NCBI GenBank assembly: GCA_029962745.1
Contig: CM057151.1
Coordinates: forward strand, 32,918,964-32,982,963
Direction: 5' to 3'
Origin: Echinometra lucunter
Lineage: Eukaryota > Echinodermata > Echinoidea > Camarodonta > Echinometridae
DNA: 64,000 nt
Shown piece by piece: positions 1 through 12,004 of the stretch. Both the position numbers and the translations under genes were made by a program. The notes under the pieces were generated by a model. It was given only the letters and a program-made list of their open reading frames with translations. It searched no databases and was not told the origin of the DNA. The stretch's first letter is position 1. Every line of letters begins with the position of its first letter.

Positions 1-536
1 AATACAATTACTACAATGTATGGTCATGGATTGTATTAACGAACGTGTACATTTACGTATTCAAAATAAAAATTTTCTACGTGTAGAACTATGCTCAATT
101 CTCCACTAGGGAAGTCAATTGAAAGATGACAAAACGAGATGTATACAAGTGATCATTTTCACGTAAAAACAAGAAAAAAGGACTTTTTATGTATATAATG
201 ATCAGTTTAAAGTTGATCGCAAGAACAAGCCATTTTCATGTTTACAATCTCTATGACCTTTGACCCTGCGACCCCAAAATCTCATCAGATCATTGTCATT
301 CCCATATACATCATGTATGTTTGTGCCGCTCACATCGAGAGCGGGGCCATTTTGAAAGGCTCAGGATATGATTGACCTATCCTACCACCATTCCCATTAT
401 GTAAGAGCACTGATGAGTGAAACATCGCGAGGTTGCCTCTAGTGTTTGAGATCTGCAATGCTTTGGTATGAGCTCTAAAATTTAATAGGATAATATTCAT
501 GATATTACGACTACTAAAAATATACACATGGTAAAA
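1..536. other. Non-coding intronic sequence with a repeat fragment
   Basis: No gene was seen. 180-310 holds one degenerate unit (GACCTTTGACC, then ATCAGATCATTGTC, CATATACAT) of the tandem family described at 14988-16090. A similar partial unit occurs at 1105-1160. Confidence 0.4.
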
Positions 537-835
537 CCTGGGGGGTGTTTCACAAAGCTGTTCGTAGAGTTACGCATGACTTTACGAATGACTTGAATAT
601 GAAGTGCCAAATGGGATGCCAAAAAATTTCCTGACGTGTTAACAAAGTGTGACTGCATTTCATATATTTTAACTAAATTGTGGCAAAAAAATGTACTTTG
701 CAAAAAAATGTTTGTAAACAATAGTAACGTCATTCTGCGCTTGCATATTTCACCTTTAGCTGATGCGATTTATGATTTAGAATGGTTCATGAAGCCATTT
801 GTAACTTTACGAACAGCTTTATGAACACCCCCTGG
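537..835. mobile_element. MITE with ~35-bp inverted ends
   Basis: The left end CCTGGGGGGTGTTTCACAAA and right end, read in reverse, CCAGGGGGTGTTCATAAAGC continue into matching GCTGTTCGTA(G/A)AGTTAC. The length is 299 bp and there is no coding potential. A partial relative lies at 26700-26795. A clear target duplication was not found. Confidence 0.7.
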
Positions 836-1934
836 TATACGTTGCTGACGATGCTTCATAGATAATATCTATCAAAAAGATGTTTACAGGCAAAATCTCA
901 AAATGAAACTAAACTCGAAAAGTTTGCCATCCAGTGGCATTGGCTCTCTGAAAGAAATATTTTTTTGAACAAAATTATCTCCTTTGAAAAGCAATGCATG
1001 CATCCCCAGTTCAAAATGGCACCGCTCAGGAAGCGCCTACTGGTTGTGTAGTGAACGAACATACGTAACATGCATGAGCCAAGATTGAAGTTGTTCTGTT
1101 AAATTGTTCTTAAGCTATCGCAAGAACGAGCCATTTTCACATAAGCAATGACCTCTATGACAGAGCTGCCAACTTTAATATTCACCTTTTAGGAAAAATT
1201 TGCTGAGAAATCAGGAAGATCTTTCTCAATTACACATAATCCAATGGAGGTATTCAATGTATGAATCAGGGAGACATTGAAAATAATTACAGTCATTCAA
1301 TTTTCAGGGAGTCTCCCTGACAATCAGGAAGACTTCTTAAAGAAATGTATCATTTAAAGAATAAGAAGTCAGCTGGAGTTGACAGAATAGATTTATATAC
1401 AGTGTGTCCCAGAATAAACAAAACCGAGATTGATTATGTTTAATCATATCTTAATCACAGTTACGATTAACAAGTGTCACATATTTGTAAAGCTTAGACT
1501 CTCTTCTTTCATGCGATGTCACTCATATGATATATATTTCATGCATGAGTGAATAAAGACAATGAGAAGTTGGGTAACCAAAAGTTCCTTTGGCCAACGA
1601 AGTTTGAATTTCAAAGAGATAATCACATTTTTAGAAAGTTCATTTTCTGCCCTTTTGCTTGACACCTCAGTCTGGAAAAATGACACAGGGATGACAGAGA
1701 TAGCTTAAATTGAAATATTGATCATTTCCTTGAATTTTAAAATAATTTGTTTCTTAACTTCTCACTAATTGTTCACACCAATTATTCGCATGAATGGATG
1801 CGGAGATGGCAATGTTTGATCTAAAAGCTTTCGTGTAGAAGACTCCTTCTATCTCACCCTCCTCATCCTCATTGTCCATCACTACCCCATCCCACCCCCC
1901 ATCCCCAATCCCTCCCCGAACCTCAAACTCTATG

Positions 1935-2338
1935 GCTGGAATTCACAAAGGTGGTTTAAATTTAGTCCATGGTTTAGGCAAATTTTGTGGCACAAGTGCG
2001 CTTGATTTAGCGCGTACACTAAGATAGGTCCAATGATAAACGCGCGCGGGTGGCAAAGGGCGCTAGATTTATGCTTGTTGCCATGGCTTAGACCACAGTT
2101 TATGTAAATTCATGCTTAGATTAATTTACATAAACCGTTGTCTAAACCATGGCAACAAGCATGAATTTACATAAACCGTGGTCTAAACCATGGTAACAAG
2201 CGTAAATTTGGCGCCCTTTGCCACACGCGCGCGTTTATCATTGGACCTTTCTTAGTGTACGCGCTAAATCAAGCGCACTTACACCACAAAATTTGCCTAA
2301 ACCATGGACTAATTTAAACCACCTTTGTGAATTCCGGC
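1935..2338. mobile_element. 404-bp near-perfect palindromic MITE
   Basis: The two arms (GCYGGAATTCACAAAGGTGG inward) are complementary for almost the whole length and meet near 2125. CTATG occurs immediately on both sides (1930-1934 and 2339-2343). The related element copy near 55525 has the site without the insert (ATTCTACAATCC), supporting a 5-bp duplication. No open frame. Confidence 0.85.
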
Positions 2339-2904
2339 CTATGATTCCCCAAGCTCCCTCTCCCTCCCTCGTTATGTGTGTGTGATGGTGTGTGTATTGT
2401 GTTATGGTCGTGTTATCTAATGGATAGATTTAGTGAAACATAACCGATAAATTGCATGTTAAAACCCATTTCTCCCACCCTCCTCCTCATTCCCACCCCA
2501 TCATTAACCCCACTCGGAGCTCCAAACCATTAACTCTTCACTCCTTCACACTTCCTCTCGCTCCCTCTGTATGCGTGTTTGTGTGTTGATGTTATGGTCG
2601 TTTATTCATCTAATGCATTTATTTAGTCAAACACCACTGTATATAGCTGCACACTTAAACAGAATTAATTTCTTTCCATAAAAGCTATTCATAAATGGAA
2701 CCAGACATGACACTGCTAGACAGACAGCAACAACAGCAACTTGCTGAAGGTTCTCGAGCTCAGAACTTCCCTCTTTTGTTACTAGAAACACTCGTTGACC
2801 AATCTGTTGTTAACTGCAAGGTGAATTATGTTAATTAAAACATACTTCATTATTAATCAGCTGTTATTATTTTTGTGAGGTTTTGTACTCGCCACTCCAT
2901 TTTC

Positions 2905-3915
2905 ATACCTTGGAATTATACCTTGGAAGTAGGCAAAAAGTTATACAAAAACTTATTTGCTTCTCAGTATCCACTGTCCAGTAATGAATATTGACTTTAG
3001 AATAGGTGCTGTGCAGTTCTGGATGTGCATAGACAATTAAATACTTCAGCAGGATTGAACTTGTTTTTCCTCTGAGACCAGAACTTGTCTAGATTTGACT
3101 TGAACGAGTTCAGTGACGGATTTTCTGCAACATATGATGGAAGACTGTTCCACTCTGTAACTACTCTTTGTGAAAAAGAGCACTGCCTCAGTTTGGACTT
3201 TACATGTTTCTTCTGAAGTCTAAACTGGTGACCTCTTGTTATGGTGACCAAAGAACGGTGAAAAAAAGTAGATGGCTGAAGGTCATCGATTCCATGCATT
3301 ATCTTGTAGACCTGTAACATGTCACTTCCATGACGTCTGTATGCTAATGAAGGCAGATTTAGTTGCCCGACGCTGAACTTTTTCCACTTTGAGAATATAT
3401 TTCTTCAGATGAGGGTGCCACACAGGAGAACAGTATTCTAGCGTTGGTCGCACAATTGGCTTGTACAATTGTGTGAAACCCTTATTGTCCATAGAAGAAA
3501 AGGTTTTCGCTTAATAATTCCCACATTACGATTTACATCATTAGGAGCAGTGTCAATGTGGTTTGAAAATGACATTATCTCATCAAACAAAACTCCAAGA
3601 TCCTTTTCATGTTGAACAGCAGGTATTAGTTTGTTTGCATCATACATAACATATTCACATAAGGGATTATTTCTTCCCTAGTGGATAACTTTACACTTCT
3701 CGACGTTGAAAGGAAGTTGCCATGTTTTGGACCATGTTAGAAGATTAGTTAGCTCTGCTTGAAGAATCATGATGCCATCGCTATTTGTAACTGATGAATA
3801 GAGCTTCGTATCATCGGCAAAAAGCTTGACATTACACTTGTTAGACTGGATAACATCAGGTAGATTGTTTATATAGAGTAAGAAGAGGGCTGGCCCGAGC
3901 ACGCTACCCTTGATT
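2905..3915 (-). mobile_element. CR1-like LINE, 3' half of the reverse transcriptase
   Basis: The minus strand reads GPALFLLYINNLPDVI, then VKLFADDTKLYSSV (catalytic ADD box), LPFNVEKCKVIH, DLGVLFDEIMSFSNHI and, after a frameshift, MLQVYKIMHGIDD, TRGHQFRLQKK and VVTEWNSLPSYV. This is the RT palm, thumb and C-terminal tail typical of CR1/jockey-type LINEs. It is 5' truncated and has frame breaks. The sequence at 56075-56100 has the flanks joined without it. The 3' end carries a short CCAAGGTATA-type repeat. Confidence 0.85.
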
Positions 3916-4606
3916 TCTCAATGATTAACCATGCATGAAGTCTTTTGTCTTCTTTGTTCACTGCTAGGACAGGCAGCGAATGCAAACGGATTCATCATGG
4001 AAATGCAAGCATCACTTTACACGAACAGAGCTTAGTCATCTCCGACTCATTTTCATCCATTGAGGAGTCATATTAAAGAGCAGAAAATGAACTATTCAGA
4101 AGTATTATTTTCATATCACAGTAAGAGATATATTTTCATATCTATCTCTTTGAATTTGAGGTATGGTTTGGCAAGGACATTTTGGTAGCCCTTCCCCATA
4201 TTGTTTTAGTTCATTCATGCATGAAGTATATATCATATGAGTGGTATCTAATGAAAGAAGAGGGTCTAAGCTTTGCAAATATGTACTAGTTATTTATCAT
4301 AATTGTGATTAAGATATAAATAAACATCGATACATCTCGGTTTCGTTTTTTTCTGGGACACTCTGTATATTAAAAACGTGTGCTTTGGAAATTGTAAGAC
4401 CTGTCACGTACTTAATCAATAGATCATTATCTGAAGGTAGAGTTCCCTCAAGATGGAAAGTAGCTAAAGTCATACCCCTTCATAAAAAGGGTGATAAACT
4501 TGTAGATGATAACTACAGACCAATATCTTTGTTATTCTGTATGTCCAAAATACTAGAAAAGATTGTGCAAGAGCAACTGATTTGATTTCTGCAGAAAAAC
4601 AATATA

Positions 4607-4782
4607 CAGTCAACTCTGCCTAAGTCGAATTTCTTGGGACTGACGAAAATGCTTCGACTTAGAGAAAATTCAACTTATGAGGGGTCAAAAACAATAGAAA
4701 ATAAAGGAATGGGACCAAGTACAGACCTTCAACTTAGGTGATTATTCGACTTAAGCAACTTCGACTTAGGCAGAGTTGACTG
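4607..4782. mobile_element. Small Tc1/mariner- or pogo-like MITE
   Basis: 176 bp with perfect ~24-bp inverted ends (CAGTCAACTCTGCCTAAGTC...) flanked by TA on both sides (4605-4606, 4783-4784). Inner AAGTCGAA motifs recur. It interrupts the LINE reverse transcriptase between KNNI and LTKNQLGFRPKHS. Confidence 0.85.
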
Positions 4783-5165
4783 TATTGACCAAAAATCAAT
4801 TGGGATTCAGACCGAAGCATTCTACTTCCACCGCACTTATAATGGTCACGGATGAATGGCTTCATTCAGTTGATAAGGGCTCATATACAGGGGCACTTTT
4901 TGTGGATCTATGAAAGGCTTTTGATTCAATTGATCACATAATTCTTCTTAGAAAACTGTCTAGTATTGGCATAAATGGCATAATGCTGAAGTGGTTTTCT
5001 GATTATCTAACCAAAAAATCTTTACTTCTATAAACAATATTACTTCTCATGAATTGATACTAAAGCACGGTGTCCCTCAGGGGGTCCATACTTGGTCCCA
5101 TTTTATTTTTGATATACATCAATGATTTATCTAATACGCTACATTATTGCCATCTATATATTAAA

Positions 5166-6099
5166 ATGATAAGCCAGACCCTGGCCAATTCCTTTTACGG
5201 CTATAGATATTTTTCCTCGACCGCGTCCGCCCTTGCCCTTGTGGGGAAACCGTGACATAATTCCACGGCACATGTCTTCCTTATACCGCATGCCACACCG
5301 ACCTCGTCATCGTCGTCGACGTCACTAAATCTGATTGGGGAGATTTGGGGGAACGATCAGCTGAAGGAAGGGCCGCTTTCCGTGGAGACCCCTTACCGCT
5401 GATGGCGAAAACAGCTGTGCCCTCTGGCGTGGTCCCTCCCCATAGACATATAATCAAGAGATCAACAACTTCAGTAGGGCGAGTAGCAACTTGCATGTGC
5501 AACCCATACTGGCCAACCTGCGTGAGGTATCTCCTAAATCCGACGCTCTGTTATCTTTGTTTACATAGTTTATCCATGCCATGCTCTTATGAGTTGACAA
5601 ACTTTCTTACACTCAGTACAATTATAGGGTCTAAGTAACTTATAACTCCGATTGAGGTGAGTATGATTGTAATTACGATTAAATCTCGGGAATTTGAACA
5701 CACTATAAAAAGGATTGTAAACAGCTTTTTGAATACGATACGGTTGGAGAGGGTGTGTAGGTTAATGTATCATTGAGGTCTGTATTTTTATAGACGGTGA
5801 TAGGCCTCTTAAACTTCGTTCAGAGTGTTGTTGCTCGCTCATGTAGTGCAGCACGTCGATTCATGTTTTCAGGTGGGCAGGTTCGAACCCGCGTTGAGGT
5901 TAGGTTTTTTTTTTTTTTTTTTAATTTTTTTCTTTTTGACACGTTTAAAAACAGTTTTAAAACGCGGGTACGTTCATGCAATCATTCGCCGGCTGTAAGA
6001 CTTAATAATGAGTAAGATCGCCAAACTGAACAGGAAAAGTTGTGTTTTCATTTTGCCATAATCATTGCTTGAAAGCAGCGAGATTTCAAACACGTTTAA
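5166..6099. other. Unassigned sequence, possible SINE B box
   Basis: No protein was recognised. 5240-5540 is GC-richer than its surroundings with a short open frame that resembles nothing I know. GGTTCGAACCCGCG at 5880-5893 fits an RNA polymerase III B box, followed by a T-run, so a degraded tRNA-derived SINE is possible; a convincing A box was not found. Confidence 0.25.
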
Positions 6100-6850
6100 A
6101 AAATGAACATGGAAGAATGGTTTCAAAAAAGATAAAAAGGAAAATTAACGAGAAATGGAACTATAAAGCTAAGTAGATAAAAAAACAAGGGAAGACATGA
6201 TGGAAGAAAAAAAAAAAAGTAGGCCCCCTACCCTTATAGTATAAGAGAACTTGGACTGAAGAGAAATAAGTTTAGTAAAGGGAACTTGGACTAAAGACAA
6301 GATAAATCAAGGTTAATGGGGATAGAAAAATTAAGAAATATATAGGAAGGATAGAAGAAAAGACGAATAAAAGACAGATAAAAACAAAAAGAAAAAAGAA
6401 TTGAAATAAAGAAATAGGTCTACATAGGAAGGATGGAAGAAAAGGTGAAAGAAAATTAAGGAAGACAGAAAGGAGGATAAAAATAAAGAAAAACATAAAG
6501 GAACGACAGAAAAGACAGAAAAACAATATTAGCCTCCATACAGAAGAAGATAAAGGAAGAAGGAAAGGAAAAGGCGACAAAGAATGAATTGAGGAAAGAC
6601 AGAGAATTAAGAAAAAATAAATAGGTCTATATACATAAGGGAAAGACAAAAGAAACTGGTAAAATAAGCGAAAAATAAAGGAAACATGAGGAAAGAACAA
6701 TATCAGATTGAAAAGTGATATCAAAGAATAAAATGTAAAGATAAAGGGTGACAGAAAGGAAGTGACAAGAAGGAATAATGTGAGGAAATTAAGACACAGA
6801 AAAGAAAAATAGACCAATAAAATATCATGGAATGAGTACGACATTAACAA
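6100..6850. repeat. Purine-rich (GAAA/GGAA) low-complexity tract
   Basis: The plus strand is dominated by A and G in irregular GAAA, AGGA and AAGA words. A 192-residue open frame on the minus strand is just the pyrimidine complement (Phe, Leu, Ser rich) and is not a gene. Confidence 0.7.
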
Positions 6851-8513
6851 TGTGGCAATGAATTCATATTTAATTTTTCATCTTTCGTTTAATAAAAGGC
6901 CATACAAGCCTATCTAACTTAGCGCAACTCAAAGAGGGCGAGGCCTCTGAATAGAGCTTTCTAGCCATACTTTATTTTGAACTTTGATTTACTTTGATTT
7001 CTAACTTTGCTTATATTCATTTGTTTGTTTTATATGTTTACATTTGATGTATTTTTTAATATTACGGAAAATAAAACCAAGTATCTGTACCAAGGATCAA
7101 TTTCATTTACACACAGAAGTTAGTCAATGATTGTAGGAACATTCAGGGCAAATTATTTTATGCATAACTTCTTTGTTCAAAAGTTATGCTATTTTGAATT
7201 AGGAGGGGTTACTTTTTTTTTGGTTGTGTTTCTAACAAAAGTACATGTATCTATAATTCTTTTACTCCAGCACCTGAATGTAACTCACCCATTACCCTCT
7301 CTTAAATGCTGTGGATAGACAGTTTTAATGCATTTGCCATCGTACCCGAACTGTAACAAAACTTGTATGCATGTCCAAATGACAGAAGATGAGAGAGAAT
7401 AAACATTTCAAAAGAACGATGAAGAAGCCCCCATTAATGATGAAATTTGATAAAATAGTGCTAGGTCAGGCAAGACTGTTCGTAATTTTTTGTACAGTGA
7501 AACAAACATTGCAGTCAGACCACTGTGCATTTCAAAAGCGCTTATTTTATAAAACTTGTATGCATGTCCAAAGGACATTTATGAATATTCATGAGCAGAA
7601 GGGTATGGTAGGAAACTGCTGATTACTTCGCTACCTCTTTGGATTTTGACGATTTTAATTCTAAATTGAAGAATAATAATTCTACCAATTTTAGTTTATA
7701 ATTTAAGAATTTCGAGAAAAATTTTTAAAATAAAGAAACCATTCATGCAAGTAAATAAGCTACATAGGATAGATAAAACAGAGTGAAAAATATTGGTCCT
7801 TCTGCTTGTATCTTCAGATATTCCAAATTAGTATTTGCTAGCAAAAAGAAGCAGAAACTTGTTTCCTCGACAGCATGAGCTTACATTCCTTACATTTAAA
7901 TTTTCCTGAAAATCAAAAAGAAAGGTCTTGTCTTTGTACACAAAGGCTTGCCGAATTAGGAATTGCCTTTATGAAAAGAAGGAATGTTCTTTCTTCATCA
8001 AGCGTTTGCATGACTTTTTGCAAGCTCCTCTCCTAGTAGCTCACACTTTTCCTTGCCAAAAAAATGAAGTAAATTACCAGTCGTTATTTCTAAACTTCAA
8101 ATTGCCCTCACTTTCTTTTGAGAACCATTTGTAAGCTGATACATGTATTTATCTTTAGTTTCAAAAGTGTGTTGTAAAACTGAATATCAAAACCAGTTTG
8201 GTTACATTAAAAGTAGTAGGTCAAATCGTTTCTGCATCAAATTTGGAAAGTGAGCGAGTAGAACTGTCAACAAAGCTTATGCATCGGAGCACAAATCTCC
8301 TTTGTATACTATTTTCCTGAAGGCATTTTTATCAGATGTTGGAGTGCATAAGCCTGTTGTAAATTTTCAAACAGTACCACCTGGCAAACAACATACCACT
8401 TACCTGGCAATACAGGGCCCTAGAAACATTTAATTGATGATTTTTTCACTAAGAGCCCAAGGAGACGCCCTTTCAGAAAGAACTTTTGAACCGTACACGG
8501 TGCTCGAGCTCTA
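6851..8513. other. No feature recognised
   Basis: AT-rich intronic sequence. A near-repeat occurs around 7360-7400 and 7555-7590 (CTTGTATGCATGTCCAAA); nothing else is supported. Confidence 0.3.
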
Positions 8514-8954
8514 ACAGGTGTCCCAAAAAAGCTTAACGGCAGCTTCATATGAGTATTTTGCTTTCGAAAAGTATTTGTACATCATTGGGAGTACTGGGTA
8601 AGATCACTGAAATTGGTTAAGTAAGTTTGATTCTATTTGACTTTTTATTCATATAAGGTCGTTTTCAAATTTCGCATGTTATTGCAACCAATGAGTAAAG
8701 GTTGTGTCGAGAATCGTCTTTCATATGGCATGTAACATGTTACAATGGGTGAAGAACACCTATGGTGATTGATGCATATCAACAAAAGAAACATGTGAAA
8801 CGGCAATTTTAGGAAACGGGCAAAGATGATCTTGGTATTTTTCTCTCCGGTAGAAGATGCTTTACAAATGATGTAAAAAAAGTAATATAATTTTTGAAGG
8901 CAAAGTAGGCCCCCTGTGCTGAACATCTGCCTTTCCGCTTTTTGGGACACTCGG
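8514..8954. mobile_element. MITE with GTGTCCCAAAAA ends
   Basis: The left end AGGTGTCCCAAAAAAGC and the reversed right end CCGAGTGTCCCAAAAAGCGG are inverted, with TA on each side (8512-8513, 8955-8956), as for Tc1/mariner-type insertions. No transposase frame. Confidence 0.6.
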
Positions 8955-8956
8955 TA

Positions 8957-9125
8957 TAGATGAATCCGGTTTCAAAACACTGTAACTCATGTCGGCCATA
9001 ACTGGGGGGCTTCCAGAGAAGAACAAAAGCTGATTCAATGGGTTGTGCAATGAGCCAGGTGCGTTGCTGTGTCAGTGCATAAATTATCTTTTGTCAGGCA
9101 TACTTGAAGCACCTCAGTTAAAAAT
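8957..9125 (+). repeat. Repeat shared with 57943-58130
   Basis: About 170 bp (ATGAATCCGGTTTCAAAACA through TGTGCAATGAGCCAGG to AACAGCACTCAAACC) match 57943-58130 in the same orientation with about 80-85% identity by eye. This is an interspersed repeat of unknown class. Confidence 0.7.
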
Positions 9126-10075
9126 TACCATTAAAAACAGCACTCAAACCACATTGGTCTATAGATCTCATGCCGGCAGGTAAGAGGGGGGTTAGTGCAG
9201 TGGTCTGTATACACGTGCGCTCACCAGAGAGCAGGCGTTCTCTCTCTCTCCCTCCCTCTTTCAAGGTCGCTTCTCTGGCAGGGAATTACATTCAGGTAGC
9301 AGAAGTGCAATGAGGGTTTGAGGTTTAAACAGAAGATTTTTGTCATGTTTCAAACAAGATTAGAATTATCAAACCATACGACATGGAGTGACATGATGTT
9401 GGAGGTGTGTGTGCGTCTGGTTGTGTTTGTGCTTTGAAGGGAATTGGTAAAATGATAAAGTTTCTGGAAGAACGTTTGACTTATTGTTCTTTCGAACAGA
9501 GTTTTATTTTCAGGATTGAACTATTCTACCTTGGAGTCCACTCGACAGCACATAATCTGACTGTTCTGAGGTTTAGACGTTAGTGGTCATCGTGAGTCGT
9601 CGCCCATGTTGCCAACATGAATGCATTATGTAGGCTCTCCATTCAACTACAAAGTCAAAGTGGCATTTTTGTTTGCGGTTTCATCATAATGCGTGGCCCC
9701 TTCTGCGAACTGATATATTCTCAGGGAGTTTTTCAAATACTTTGTTTTCCTTGTATGCATGAGTGTGCTTTGGTGTGTGGATGCGTACTTTAACGAGTCA
9801 GTGCTCGTTTCCAGACAAATGAACAAATTGTTCTACCAGTTCGTAGGTACTTGAGTAAAATGCATCTTTACTTATGTTATATCACAGATTATGAAACAAT
9901 CAACTGATTTAGCTTTATGCAACAATGGTATGAAGCCTTTAGGATTGCGAATGTATACAAGAAAAGGATTATGACTTGATCAAAATACTTAAACTAAATT
10001 CAAAGACAGTCTTAAAGCCTGTCTGTTGCGTCTTTAAACCTAAGTTTTCCTTAGCTAATATTCTATAGTCTCTTA
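9126..10075. other. No feature recognised
   Basis: FAH intron 9. A short CT run is at 9238-9260. FAH exon 10 and later exons were looked for here and not found. Confidence 0.4.
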
Positions 10076-10425
10076 ACTGGGCCTTGATAATTACAAAAGA
10101 ATTGTTGGTCACAAGAAATGGCTACATATTTCTTGGGACAAAAAAAAAAATCAAGCCTAGCTCATACATGTCCAGTAAAGCACTGCAGCATATTAAAATG
10201 AAATGAGTGCAATGTTTTCTACCACACACTGATAAATGAGTAAAAGAAACATATTTTTAGCAACTTTTTAGTAGCTGCTTTTTTCATCCAAATTTGCTAC
10301 TCGTTCATGTGTTAAATGGTATTCACATTGCACTAGCAGTTTACTCATCTGAATGAGGCTTTAATGGTGCATTTTTTTTTCTGTGCCTGGTGATTACTGG
10401 CTACAAAAACAAAGTTTCTTTTAAA
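10076..10425 (-). repeat. Two faint tandem copies of the FAH exon 9 donor edge
   Basis: Near 10101 and 10393 the sequence again resembles the 3' edge of exon 9 (true block at 10662: ATTGTTGGCTACAAGGAAT). The first copy matches about 20 of 23 bases; the second is weaker but keeps the CTG-GCCTG-like donor-side flank. Spacing between copies is about 290 and 270 bp, and the sequence between them also looks alike (TCAAG.CT..TCATAC...). This suggests an old tandem duplication of exon edge plus intron. Neither copy carries a full exon. Confidence 0.45.
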
Positions 10426-10655
10426 AAAAAGATCAAGGCTCATTCATACGTACTATAATAAACAACTGCAACAAAAATTTTCACGTTTATGCAGACTTTA
10501 TCCTGCTACACAGATAAGGGCATCAAACCTGCTACCTTTGTTTTCTGTAGCTTCTTTTTCTTTCATCCCTACTTTCCATTCATTCACACATACTTAGCAG
10601 CGGTTCACTGCACCACATGTGAACTGGGCTTCATAAATGTAATCTTTTTCTGTAC

Positions 10656-10786
10656 CTGAGGATTGTTGGCTACAAGGAATGGCTCTAAGGCATCAATGGT
10701 CACGATCCAGGGAGAGATAGTGGTTGCAAAGTTCTTACCTAGGAAGGGTCCCAGAGGGACATACTCCCACTTCTGGATATCTCTTG
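10656..10786 (-). CDS. FAH: FAH exon 9
   Basis: The exon is 131 nt. It completes Ala and reads [18 protein letters not shown], then [17 protein letters not shown] and FLVANNPQ, ending on a codon boundary. Residues matching Arg237, Gln240, Lys253 and Thr257 of the active site are present; Gly256 is Ala here. The acceptor is CAACATCAG and the donor GTACAG. The intron to exon 8 is only 367 bp. Its 3' edge and adjoining intron look duplicated twice at 10076-10420. The exons that follow lie left of base 1. Confidence 0.96.
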
Positions 10787-11153
10787 CTGATGTTGAGAGG
10801 GGAAAAGGTAGTTAGAGAATAAAAAACATGACACAATTACACAGAAACATACCGAGACTCATAATTTCATTTTTAATTGATAACCGACATGACCATAGAG
10901 ACATTACAAGAAATCAACAAAAGACCAACTTCTGAGAAAAACAAAATTTTCAGCAGACAGACTGTTCTTGAAAGGGTCATTACCTGGATAGATAACATTA
11001 AAAAAAAAAAGCTAACAAAAAAAACAACGTAACAATATCATTAAGAGTACCCCACTCTCCTAGTTCAGACCCTCAGACAAGGATTTGCATCTGCTAATTA
11101 CATAGTTGTTTTCCAACTTGTCTAAAATTTGAATGGATATAATAAGAACTTAC

Positions 11154-11253
11154 CACTCCAATCATTCATCATGACCATACCAAAGATATGTTCATGAGCA
11201 TTGCCAACAGGGATGGGTTCACCCAGCTTGTTACCTGGTCCAACAAAGAATGC
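11154..11253 (-). CDS. FAH: FAH exon 8
   Basis: The exon is 100 nt and reads [18 protein letters not shown], then [15 protein letters not shown]. It is almost identical to vertebrate FAH. It carries the Asp of NDW matching metal ligand Asp233, followed by Trp234. The acceptor is TTCTTTAG and the donor GTAAGT, splitting the next Ala codon after its first base. Its length equals the human exon 8 length I recall. A decayed second copy of its first ~70 nt lies 2.3 kb upstream in transcription order at 13541-13612. Confidence 0.96.
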
Positions 11254-12004
11254 CTAAAGAATTGTAAGCAAAGCAAGGAAAAGTAATGATGATATAAAGT
11301 ATGCTTCTTAAAAGCAATATCTCACTAAATAAACATGACTAAACATATGAAGAATATATCATAAAAAGGCATTTTTTCATGTTTTTTATGACCCACATTC
11401 ATGATGATGGAGCTGGAGACAAATCAAAACCAACAAAAGTGATTTATGCATGAGAGTAGTGACAAACACAATGAATATCATTCATTGATCCTCCCTTTGC
11501 TTCCATTTCTGTGGAAGAGAGGGGAGGGGGTCAAGTGCAAAAACCAAGGCTTTCAATTCAAAACATGAAAATCTCGTTCATGGTGGCAACAGAGAGACTT
11601 TACCGTAATGGCTAAAATTCAAATGTTAGAGATTTTTGTATGTTTAAAGTTAATGTTTGTAGCGTCACTTACTCCAAGTCCTCATTCTGTTTTTCATGAA
11701 CTTGAAATAAAGTGACTTGAATTTTCATGAAGAGGAAAAGACAAAGTAAAACGGACGATGAAGTTTCTTGATTAAAAGAATGGGGGACTTAAAATGATGA
11801 ATTTGGAATTGTTTATCAAAGTTCAAAGAATCAATTGAAAATGGATGCATATTTCACAAGCAGAGGTCAGAGGTGAAACATATTGCAGATAAAATATATA
11901 TTTGAGAAAATTCCCTTCAGTTGAAAAAGGCAAATGCATTTAACAGAAGAAAGGAAAAAGGAATTAGATATGAAAATAAATTGTATTCATGGTTTCAGAT
12001 AAAA

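Larger units (their letters stand above)
1398..4369. mobile_element. DNA transposon with long inverted ends, itself containing two insertions
   Basis: The left end ACAGTGTGTCCCAGAATAAA and the reversed right end ACAGAGTGTCCCAGAAAAAA extend into inverted repeats of roughly 300 bp (AATCATATCTTAATCACAGT and CATATGATATATATTTCATG blocks). Flanks are TAT/ATAT, so the target duplication is AT-rich and not exactly placed. Between the ends are G/T- and C/T-rich blocks repeated with CTCCCTCT and CACACAC motifs. No transposase was seen, so it is non-autonomous. Relatives are at 21020-21560 (reverse, partial), 35155-35463 (one end) and 55000-56330. The last shows the empty sites of the two insertions. 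Confidence 0.8.
1335..5165 (+). mobile_element. LINE reverse-transcriptase remnant, split by two insertions
   Basis: Segments 1335-1397, 4372-4604 and 4785-5165 join into one jockey/CR1-like reverse transcriptase. The first segment reads LKNKKSAGVDRIDL. The second reads VTYLINRSLSEGRVPSRWKV, then AKVIPLHKKGD and NYRPISLL. The third reads GFRPKHSTSTALIMVTDEWL, then GALFVDL-stop-KAFDSIDH. Near 5080 a frameshift splits GVPQG from SILGPILFLIYINDL. Stops and the frameshift make it dead. The breaks coincide with the boundaries of the terminal-inverted-repeat element (1398-4369) and a small MITE (4607-4782), so it was the host for both. Confidence 0.85.

Noticed and set aside
6272..6850. 192-residue hydrophobic ORF that could look like a membrane protein
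   Set aside because: It is the pyrimidine complement of a GAAA/GGAA tract, with no start context or homologous motif.
1..10075. FAH exons 10 onward
   Set aside because: Searched by eye for the expected FDINLSV-, MYWTMLQ- and GDEVIITGYCQG-like blocks on the minus strand; none seen.
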